From NCBI GenBank assembly GCA_018813725.1, contig JAHJBD010000034.1, positions 1-13,194 on the forward strand: a stretch of 13,194 bases of DNA, read 5' to 3'. A model generated the notes under the pieces. That model saw nothing but the letters and a program-made list of their open reading frames with translations. It had not been told where the DNA came from and made no database searches. Below are positions 1-8,700 of this stretch, piece after piece. The stretch's first letter is position 1, and the number at the start of each line of letters is the position of its first letter. The stretch comes from Nanobdellota archaeon. Lineage in GTDB: Archaea; Nanobdellota; Nanobdellia; Woesearchaeales; JAHJBD01. The position numbers and the translations under genes are program-made.

Positions 1-334
1 AAAAAGCATTATCCCTTGTCCTCTCTGGAAATATTGTATCATATATCTCTGGATACGCGCTGTCAAAATATTCAAAGCTAACATCCTTGCTCTTATCCAC
101 AAATATGATTTTCTCAGCACCGCAAGGTACAGAGCCTTTCCATTCTTCACGTGAGCCAGTGTCAGTTGCTGCAGCCTCAACACTCGACCTGATCTCAGCT
201 TCAAACACAGCTAAACGAGAATCACAGCTTTTCTTCTGTATGTTAGCAATACCCCTCCAGCCAAAGAAAAGCAGCATTATAACAATAGCAGCAACCATCA
301 AAACCCTAAACAATTCAGACTGTGCTTTCTTCAT
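1..334 (-). CDS. Secreted pilin-like protein with class III signal peptide, partial (3' end outside window)
   Basis: An open frame reads leftward from ATG at 334-332 to the window edge, about 111 codons, with no stop. The N-terminus is MKKAQSELFRVLMVAAIV followed by more hydrophobic residues to about residue 25. A short basic stretch, then Ala-Gln, then a 17-20 residue hydrophobic helix is the layout of archaeal class III (type IV pilin/archaellin) signal peptides, cut by a PibD/FlaK-type peptidase before the Gln. The remaining part is soluble, with Cys at residues 36 and 65, an acidic helix, and a segment reading VPCGAEKIIFVDKS; I recall similar segments in small DPANN secreted proteins (memory only). 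The predicted start lies about 26 nt from the centre of the shared TATA box, which fits a leaderless mRNA. Its role is unknown. It could be a minor pilin or simply a membrane-anchored exported protein. A plus-strand frame runs antisense across it, but that frame's true gene starts at 387. Confidence 0.75.
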   Translation of the reverse strand, partial: MKKAQSELFRVLMVAAIVIMLLFFGWRGIANIQKKSCDSRLAVFEAEIRSSVEAAATDTGSREEWKGSVPCGAEKIIFVDKSKDVSFEYFDSAYPEIYDTIFPERTRDNAF

Positions 335-386
335 AACCCTAACAACCGCAACAATTATATATAAATATTTTCATTTACAGCTAACC
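335..386. promoter_or_regulatory. Divergent promoter with one symmetric TATA element
   Basis: Only 52 bp separate the two divergent ATGs (334 minus, 387 plus). The sequence at about 354-371 is a run of alternating A and T that reads as a TATA box on both strands; TTTATATA, the archaeal consensus, is on the minus strand. Its centre near 360 is about 26-27 bp from each start codon, the spacing archaeal TBP/TFB promoters place before the transcription start. Both mRNAs would therefore be leaderless or nearly so, and no Shine-Dalgarno sequence is seen before either start. Confidence 0.6.
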
Positions 387-1880
387 ATGGGAAAAGTAAG
401 CCAACGGATAGAAGAATTCATACTAGCTTTACTGGTAATAATCCAGATCATGGACTTTTTAGAGATCCTCCCAGGCGACCTAGACTATGTAAAAAAAATA
501 ATATCATGGTCAGGCATAGGATATCTATTCTACAAGGCAAGTATTTCAGGTATCTTATTTGGTAACAAGAAAAAGATATTAGACCTATCTATAGTCCTGG
601 CCTACTTTGCACTGATAGTAAAAGACCTTATCCATTTTGTAAATGTAGCAGAAGATACACTGTTCCTTGAAAACTTCTACCAGATAATACTCGACAACAA
701 TGTAGCCATCGCTACATGGGGCATCTATCTTGGGTTCTTAACCCTAGTAGTAATATCAATGTATACAGCATTCAATATTCCAATAAAAAAGCCTTCATTG
801 ATTGCCGCAACACGTGAAGAAGGCATACCTAAAACAATTCCTGGAAAGATATTAAGATCAATAATAATACTGATCATCCTTTTCAGCTTTTTTGCAATCG
901 TATTCAACCTGATAACAGAATGGTTGGCAGTTGCCTTAGACGCACCTTTGGTTGTTATAGGTATCTTTGCCTACCTTTTCCTGATAATCGGAAGGCACAA
1001 GCATTTCAAGACAGAAACACTTGTTTACAAGCTTGGCGAGTTTGGCGAAAACTTCTATACCAAGTTCATCGAGTTGTTCCACTACAAAAAAACAATCTAT
1101 TTAGGTATAATGGGCATGCTTGCTTTACACTTATTGACTGAAGTAGGAAATTTCATCATCCCATACCTGATCGGCCTTAAAGATGCATTTTACTTTGAGG
1201 GTTTGCAAGAAGCAGGGCACACACCTTTGATCTTCCACTATTTTAAGGACATCATTGCTGCTCAAGGACTCCACAAGATTACATTTAGCCTTGCCTATGC
1301 ATTCAACTACATTGCCATATTATTCCTGCTGGTGGTACCTGCATACCTATGGTATAAGATGTTCAAGCAGTCTAAGTTCCATTTTGCAAAATGTGTTCAA
1401 AGCTTGGTGATAGCTTCAATCTTAACATTCTTAACACTACCTATGCTCAAGCTTGAAAAGATAACAAGCCAGGCTCTAGTAGGAGTTGACATCCAGACAA
1501 GAAGCCTTGAAACAACATTTTTCATCAACAATTACCTGCCTGACAAGCTTTTAGTGATAGCTATCACAGTTATTCTATCCCTTGTCATAGGAATCATCAT
1601 GTACATCTTAGAACTTAATGACAAGAACAAAAAAAGGATTTTCGTAACATTGATAGGGATAGGCATGCTGTTTTTCGGATACTATCTGTTCTTGTTCCTT
1701 GCAAGCCACCTGACATATTATCTAGCAGCTTTCAAGACCCTGATAGCATTGCACAGCTACATATTACTAATATTCATCGCGATCCAAGCACTTATCACAG
1801 TGGTATTCTATATTTTCGGCTATATCTTCTTTATTTACGAGCTTTCGAAACATTACCGCGATGTTTTTTCAAGTGTTTGA
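387..1880 (+). CDS. Polytopic membrane protein, about 12 TM helices, function unknown
   Basis: The product is 497 residues from ATG 387. The frame is open further upstream (to 87), but 387 is preferred because the upstream stretch is antisense to gene 1, lacks membrane character, and 387 is correctly spaced from the TATA box. I count about twelve hydrophobic helices. The N-terminal group is near residues 11-28, 38-58, 65-85 and 110-132. A second group of about eight follows two polar loops: one rich in Lys and Glu around residue 140, and one around residues 208-235 (GRHKHFKTETLVYKLGEF). His residues recur in the middle loops. No nucleotide-binding motif, transporter signature or catalytic motif was recognised, so transport, lipid or glycan-related membrane enzymology, or a scaffold role all remain possible. 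Its last 17 codons overlap the 3' end of the giant gene on the opposite strand. Confidence 0.8.
   Translation: MGKVSQRIEEFILALLVIIQIMDFLEILPGDLDYVKKIISWSGIGYLFYKASISGILFGNKKKILDLSIVLAYFALIVKDLIHFVNVAEDTLFLENFYQIILDNNVAIATWGIYLGFLTLVVISMYTAFNIPIKKPSLIAATREEGIPKTIPGKILRSIIILIILFSFFAIVFNLITEWLAVALDAPLVVIGIFAYLFLIIGRHKHFKTETLVYKLGEFGENFYTKFIELFHYKKTIYLGIMGMLALHLLTEVGNFIIPYLIGLKDAFYFEGLQEAGHTPLIFHYFKDIIAAQGLHKITFSLAYAFNYIAILFLLVVPAYLWYKMFKQSKFHFAKCVQSLVIASILTFLTLPMLKLEKITSQALVGVDIQTRSLETTFFINNYLPDKLLVIAITVILSLVIGIIMYILELNDKNKKRIFVTLIGIGMLFFGYYLFLFLASHLTYYLAAFKTLIALHSYILLIFIAIQALITVVFYIFGYIFFIYELSKHYRDVFSSV
1831..1880. other. Convergent 3' overlap of two coding sequences
   Basis: The stop of the giant gene (TAA, complement of 1831-1833) lies inside the last 17 codons of the membrane-protein gene, which stops at 1880. 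Both frames look genuine at their ends: the minus frame keeps its Lys/Arg-rich composition and the plus frame has just finished its last membrane helix. There is no room for a terminator between the genes, so the two 3' ends of mRNA must be complementary over at least this stretch. Confidence 0.8.
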
Positions 1881-2763
1881 TAGCCAAACTCACTTGCTGC
1901 TTGGTATTATCTATCTTATGCTTAGAATTAACCTTAAGCCTTTTCCTGGCCTCTCTCCTGTTATGCTTCTCAAGCTTCTTTAGCTCTTTCCTCAGCCTTC
2001 TCTGATTTCTCCTGCTATGTCTCTTATGATGCTCTTCTGCCTTTTTGCTTTTTTTTGCAGCTTTCTCTTTTTCATGCAGCTCAGAGAGCTTCTTCCGCTG
2101 TATCTCGTTTGCCAGATCTTCAGCAATCTTCATCCTTTCCTTATCCTCTTTCTCCTGCTCTAGCTTTATTTTCTCACTTTCCTTTGCCTTTCTCCTGGCA
2201 TGCTTATGCTTGGCAGCAATATCCTTCTTTAGCTTTTGTTGCTCTTGCTTTTCTCTTTTTGATTCTTCTTTCTGCTGCTTTTTCTTTTTCTTCTGATTTT
2301 CTCTTTCAGCTTTCTTCCTGTTCCTTTGCTTCTCTTTCTCTTTTTTCTTTTGCTGTCTCGCAATCCTTTTTTGCTCTTTCTTTTTGAGAGCTGCTTCTTT
2401 CTTCCTTTCCCTATGAGCATGCTTGATCTTTCTTACCTTTATCCGTTCTTTGACTTTAGCATCCTTCTTCTGCTTCCTTTCGTCAGCACGCTTCTGTCTT
2501 GCAGCTTTCCTGGATTCTCTTTGTATCTCTTTCTCATGGTGAGCCTTATGCCTTTTTGCGATACTTGCAATCTTCTCATGCTCCCTTTTGCTCTTCCTGC
2601 TTTCCTTATCATGCTTCTTTTCTCTAGATCTCTTCTGTTTGATATTTGATAATATCTTCTTAGACTTTGTATTCTCCTTATGGTTAAGCTTAATCTCTTG
2701 CAACCTCTGCTTGAATCTCTCAAATATATTTTTGCCAGGCTTTTTCTTATCATTACATTCCTC
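1831..2763 (-). other. Region encoding the basic coiled-coil-like cytoplasmic tail
   Basis: Residues about 2648-2958 of the giant protein. After the last TM helix (ending ACREEC) the chain is almost pure Lys, Arg, Glu, Gln and His with scattered Ala and Leu, for example KKKEKEKQRNRKKAEREN. Such composition forms long charged single alpha helices or coiled coils and carries a strong net positive charge. The coding strand is correspondingly purine-rich, so the plus strand here is a long pyrimidine-rich tract that gives several spurious Ser/Phe/Leu-rich frames. Possible ligands of such a tail are nucleic acid, ribosomes, anionic lipid or an acidic cytoskeletal protein. None is shown by the sequence. 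Confidence 0.75.
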
Positions 2764-5700
2764 TCTGCATGCAAAATAAACTATAACAAATATCACACAT
2801 GCAGTCAAGATAATTATAAGTATCAGGTCAATTGTAATGCAGATGATTGAACCAAGGAATATTACCACTGCTACAAACGCAGTCAAAAGACCAAGACCAA
2901 GCTGCCATCTCTTATGTTTCTTTATAGTAATCTTCTTATGCTGGAATTTCCATGCAGTAAAAAGCATAGATAATACTAGCAATACAAAGAAAGGTATAAG
3001 GCCCATGATAGGCACGCATTGAGGAGCAGGCATATCGTCCATGCTCAAGCCAACACCTTTCAATATCTTTATGCAGTTCTCCGGTATCTGGCCGATAATA
3101 TCATAAGAAAGATCAAAAGTTTCACCTTTCTTAACATCCTCAAACATCCACATCACAACTGGATCGTCCATGATAATCTTAAAGTTCTCATTCTTGAAGA
3201 CAACCAGCTGGATATATAGCGCCATGCACTTTGGTATTGATTCATACCAATAGAACCTAGCCATATCCTCGTCAGCTGTTATAACTAGCCTAATCTCTGT
3301 CTTGTTTGTAAGATTATTGAATACAAACTCCCTCTTGATATTGATCTTATCAAGTGTCCTGTTGATGTTGTTGATTATATCATCAAAATCATCAATAGGT
3401 GGATCAGGATCTAATACGACAATATCAGGATCTTCAGGTGGAAATACTGGCGGATCTACCAATGGAGGCTCAAAAGGCGGTTCTAGAGGTGGTACTACTG
3501 GAGGTTCAACAGGTGGTTCTACAATTGGCGGCACAACAGGTGGATCACTTCCGCCACCACCACCGCCTCCTCCTCCTCCACCGCTGTTATCAGATACTGT
3601 AACTACTACAACATTAGATGCAGTCAATGCTTCACCATCAAATGCATTGAATATTACATTTTCAGTCCCAGTATATGTTGGAGGAGGATAGAAACATACA
3701 TCACAATGCACAGTGACATTTATGTTTACAGCACCTGTGCTGTTGAAAGATAGATTATCATCATCAATATCATAGAAATGATTGCTAAGATTAAAGGCAT
3801 TTGTAAGATTCTGGCCCTTTGTTATGGAAACGCTTGGCAGTGTCTGGTTCTGCACAGGAGGGGAATTAAGTATCTCGATAGTAGAGTTCATTTGCTTGCT
3901 GTAATTGATTCCATCATATCCTACAACCATGCAAGTCCAATTATCATGCTTTGTGGTATTTGACGAATTAAGTGTTACAACAAGATTATTTGTACCTTGA
4001 ACAAATGGACCAGACTGACCCTTAAACTTAACTGTAGATCCATTAAGCCATGTATAATTAGCATAGACATTTGTACTGTCGCTATCAGTGATGTTTGCAT
4101 AGCACTTAATATCAACATTGGTATAGTTTGTTGAAGAGACAAAATATACATTAGTTACATTAGGCAGAGCATTCTCAGTTAACACAAGAAGATGGCTCTC
4201 CTTTGAAACAGTATAGTTCTCTGTCTCATTATGTATCAAGGTGATGTTATAGTGACCCTTGGACCAACCCCTTACATCATATACTCTTGATACATTTGTC
4301 TTGAAGAATGAATAATTCTGATATATGCTGACATTGGCTTCGCCACTGATCCTTAACCCAGTTACATTAACATGCCCTTTATACTGTGAATAATTGCCAT
4401 CAGTGCCATTAAGCGTAAGGTTAACTGCAGAAGCAGCCTTTGCAACAATATACAGCCAATCATGAGTGCTGTTAAGTAATCCAGTTGTATCATTGGCATA
4501 AGATTTCCAATGATAATGCCCAGCAGCAAGGTCGCACACAGTGTATGAAAATTCATTGCTAAAGTTAGTTCCTGTATCATTTAAGTTAACACCAGTAAAG
4601 TTAGTCTCAAAAGTGACATTATCTATCAGGTTTGAGTCAATCCATGTAACATTGAACTGGTAGCACCTATCCTTTGAGTATGATGAATTGGTTGTTACAT
4701 TAGTCTTGTTAAGTGACCAGCCTGGAATTAGGTTTTCTGTAATTGTCAAAAGGTGCATCTCCCAAGCGCCAGTATAGTTCTGGGTTGCATTATACATCAC
4801 TGTGATATTATACACTCCCGGATCCCAATAACTGATGTTTTCCGTAACATTGCCGCCAATATCAAACTCAGTGAAATTGCTATGCAATGTGATATTGCCT
4901 TCACCAGCAAGAAGATAGCCAGTAACATTGATAAAACCTTTATCCTGAGCATAATCACCATCAGTATCATTTAGCAAAAGATTTACTGCACCGATTCCTT
5001 TAGATATCACAAATGTCTGCCACACACCAACATAAGATTTATTCTCAGTATCAGTCGCATTGCACGAATAGTTATAGTGGCCAGCAGCATACCTGACCAG
5101 TGTTCCGTTCTCTGCCTGCTTGTCTGTGCCGTTTACAAACAGCTTTTCATTGCCTAAAGCTTCAGTATAACAGCTGCAGTTTCCATGATACATTGAAGGG
5201 TAAGTGACAGGCAAGGGAAGCTGCAATGAACAGGCAGTTATAGCTTTTGATATGATATAAGTCCAGACAGGTGTCTTGTTATACTGTCCGTTTGTCTTGT
5301 TAGCGTTCCAGGAATACTGATAAATTCCAGCAGGAAGATCACATATCTCAAAGTAATACTCATTGCCATTGTTTAGTATAGAGCTTTCATTAAACAAAAC
5401 TCCGCTCATATTAGTCTCAAACGTCACATTATCAATTATCCCTGCCCAAGTTATATTAAACTGATAGCAAGAACCATAATTATAAGGAGAGCCAGAACTA
5501 ACATTAGTCTTGTTTAACGACCATGTTGGTACAGAATCATCAGTTATCTTCAACACGTGCATCTCCCAAGCACCAGTATAATTCTGCGTATCATTATACA
5601 TGACAGTGATGTTATAAGATCCTGCAACCCATTGGCTGATGTTCTCAGTCCTACTGCCGCCGATATCAAACTCAGTGAAATTACTATGCAAAGTTATGTT

Positions 5701-8700
5701 CCCCTCGCCAGATATTAAGAACCCAGTAACATTAACCCATCCTTCACTCTGTGAGAAATCACCATCAGTATCATTGAGCAACAGGTTTACTGCACCTAGC
5801 CCTTTATTGATAATAAATGTCTGCCATATTCCTACATAGCTCTTGTTCTCTGTTTCAGAAGCATTGCATGAATAGTTATAGTGGCCAGCAGCATACCTGA
5901 CCAGTGTTCCGTTCTCTGCCTGCTTGTCTGTGCCGTTTACAAACAGCTTTTCATTGCCTAAAGCTTCAGTATAACAACTGCAGTTACCATGATGCATGGA
6001 AGGATAGGTTATAGGCCCAGGAAGCTGTAATGCACAATTCACACTCTGTTTTGCAACGATATAAGTCCAAACATGCGTCTTATTAAAATGCCCGTCTGTC
6101 TTGTTAGCATTCCATGAATATGTATAATGTCCAGCTGCAAGACCGCATATCTCATAATAATACTCATCGCCATCATTAAGTATTGAGCTCTCATTGACTA
6201 GAATACCGCTCATATTGGTCTCAAACGTAACATTATCAATATCAGCTACCCATGTTATGTTAAACTGGTAGCACTTGGAATAGTCATAAGATGAACTAGA
6301 GCTTACATTAGTCTTATTAAGCGACCACAAAGGAGCATTGATATCCTTGATGATCACTGTCCTTTCACTCCTGTTGGATAGCCCCCAACTATCATTCACA
6401 AAAAAAGTAATATTATAGTGTCCAGAATCAGTGTCTGTTGTGGTCCAGTTCAAGACATTAGCATTGGCACTCAATGTCCCATTGATATAAATATAATTAT
6501 ATACAGTATCACCTTCATAATCTACTGCAGTAAAACTCAAATTCAATTTGTCTCTTTCATAGATTATAGGATTAAAGGTCAAATTAGTGATATTAGGCGC
6601 ATGGTTCTTGTTAACGATAAAATAAGTAGTGCCGTTAGCCTTGTTCCTGTCCTCATCTTCGCCGAAAATGGTAACATTATACCTCCCAACATGGCTAGTG
6701 TTAAACCACTCGTAATTGTACCTGCTGTTGAAATCCGGGCCTATCAGAGATACATATGAGCTGTTTCCCTGCCAAACCACGATGGCTGTAACATTAGTGA
6801 CGCCAACATTATCCGATACTATGGCTGATATGTTAACCTTATGGAACTGGAATATTTCTTGAGCAGCTGATGGAGTTATATTGATTACTGTCGGAGAGGT
6901 ATCATCATTTACCTGTGTCCCAAAGAAAATGGCATTCAGCATCATCCTGTTCCTTGATATGCTTACCCTCGATGTCCGGTAACAGTAATAACAGTCGCTT
7001 GAGCATGAACAGCTCCTGTCAACCTCACCTATATGGCCGCCGAAATAGCTTACAAATCCAGTGCCATTGACCTTTGATATAAACTTGACTATGTTAGGGT
7101 CACTATCATAGTTATTATCAACAGCAAGCACATCAACACCATTTGTATTGGATATATCAATGGTAGGAACCTCTCCCCCCACATTATAGATTGTGCTTGA
7201 ATGCACCTGTGTGATCTGGTGAGAAGAATCAAGTATCCTTATGTTGCCTGACTGGGTAGGGCCTGTTTCAACGCCACCAATAAGCCCAGTATGGCTGTCA
7301 ACGTCAACAAGCGATGTGCACTCAAGGTGCATGTCTCCGCTGTCATTTACAAACTTACTTAATGCAGTAAATACCCCAGAAGGATTGTTTGCATACTCTG
7401 TAAAATTATAATGGCCAACGATAAAGATATCATAAGCACTGCTGTTAAGGTACCCTGCAAGTATGTTTGCCTCAGATACATATTTGTAAGGTATGTAGCC
7501 TGTATCAAGCGTCTGGTCAACTATCTCCTCACCGCGGTTGAACACACCCACTTTTGGAGCCTTAAGTAGCAGGCTTATCTGCCTTTCATCTATCCTTTGC
7601 GCTGCGCTCATATTATGCAGCCTTATGCCTGAAAACCTGCTGTCAGACCTTAATGCTCTGACAATAGGCCAGTAAGGGTTCTTTTCTGTCTCATTTGAAG
7701 GTATGACAAAAAATCCATGGCAATATCCTTCGTCATATTTCTGGCCAGTATCAATATCAGTTGCATTTATCCTTACGCATGGAGGAGTAAAGATCCAGCT
7801 CACATTGATAGACATGTTAAGCAGGCGCCAGACAAAGCCATAAGCACGAAGGAAATCATAATCATTGATGTTTGAACTCTGCTTTGAATCCATAGGGATA
7901 AGTATGCTGCTTGCACCATACTCTTTCTGCAGCCCGATCACCTTGAACTCCCTCATTACAGTAACAGAAAATCCTGGATCAGTGGCAGACAAGGTCATGT
8001 TTGCATCTGGATGAGAGATAGGTATTGACCAGCTGTAATTTATTGTGCCATCAGCATTTGAAACTTTAATGACAGGAAAGCCAGTAACAGAGATTCCATC
8101 CTGATCCTTTATGTCCAACGTTATCCCAATTGACGGATTAAAACCAACACCAGTGATATTTACAAGATATCCAGGCCTATACTTATCATAATCAGTTGTT
8201 ATATACGGCGGAACATAGAAGTATTTCAATCTGTCCCGAGTATCTATCTGGTTCTTATAAGTATCATTGGCAAATATCTTGACTATATATTCGCCTCTTT
8301 GGACAGTGTTTAATAGTGTAACCTGATACCTGTTACCAGACATATTCTTCATGCTATAATTCTGTCTTGAAAAATCAGGGAATGTAACCTCTGCGGTCAC
8401 ATTGGCAAGCTGGCCATTATCAGTAGCATAAGCTGTAACCAATACATGATCGCCAACATTGGAAAGGATACTAACATTAAGTGTGATATTGATGATGCTT
8501 GGAGGGACATCATCAATTATAGAAAAGTTGTAAGGCCCTGTCTCGTTCCTGTTGTTGGCGCTGTCATTTGCAATGATGGTATAGTTAAATACCCCATATG
8601 AGGTCTCGTTATGGTTTATCCAGTACATATCACTATCCACAAATACATTGCCAAGATTTGTTGAGTATATTGTTCCTGATACATTGAACATCACTGTATC

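Larger units (their letters stand above)
4156..6327 (-). repeat. Three in-frame tandem repeats (804, 804 and 564 bp) inside the giant gene
   Basis: Each unit begins with the residues WSLNKTNV. The Trp codons are at 6325-6327, 5521-5523 and 4717-4719, giving an exact 804-bp (268-residue) period. Units 1 and 2 carry three sub-modules: A (Cys-Tyr-Gln-Phe-Asn, ending WTYI), B (CxLQLP, NCSCY, ending WQTF) and C (AVNLLLNDTDGD, ending near the next Trp). Unit 3 is 188 residues: it keeps A and C but lacks B. Sub-modules A, B and C share an AGHY/AGSY-type motif followed by Asn-rich strands, which suggests that all derive from one Ig-like fold. Spacing is exact and in frame, so array size can change without breaking the protein. 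Confidence 0.9.

Noticed and set aside
87..386. Upstream extension of the 12-TM protein frame to an ATG at 87
   Set aside because: It is antisense to a well-formed minus-strand gene with a class III signal peptide, and it contains the divergent promoter. The start at 387 has correct TATA spacing.
2045..2649. Several plus-strand frames rich in Ser, Phe and Leu (and minus-strand shifted frames rich in Lys/Arg)
   Set aside because: They are shadows of the biased Lys/Arg/Glu tail of the giant gene. They have no RBS, no promoter and only the composition dictated by the pyrimidine-rich strand.
3302..3691. Plus-strand frame with Gly/Ser-rich and poly-Pro stretches
   Set aside because: It is the complement of the poly-Gly and Pro-rich linker of the giant gene. 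The low complexity is mirrored, not independent.
4000..6300. Frequent GTTACATT-like words resembling the RHH operator half site
   Set aside because: They arise from Asn-Val-Thr codons (AAT GTA ACT) in the giant gene and are not arranged as palindromes; the full 16-bp symmetric sites noticed are only at 10874-10922.
4156..6327. Possible CRISPR array suggested by regularly spaced repeats
   Set aside because: The repeats are 804 bp long, in frame and protein-coding, with no short repeat-spacer structure and no cas genes.
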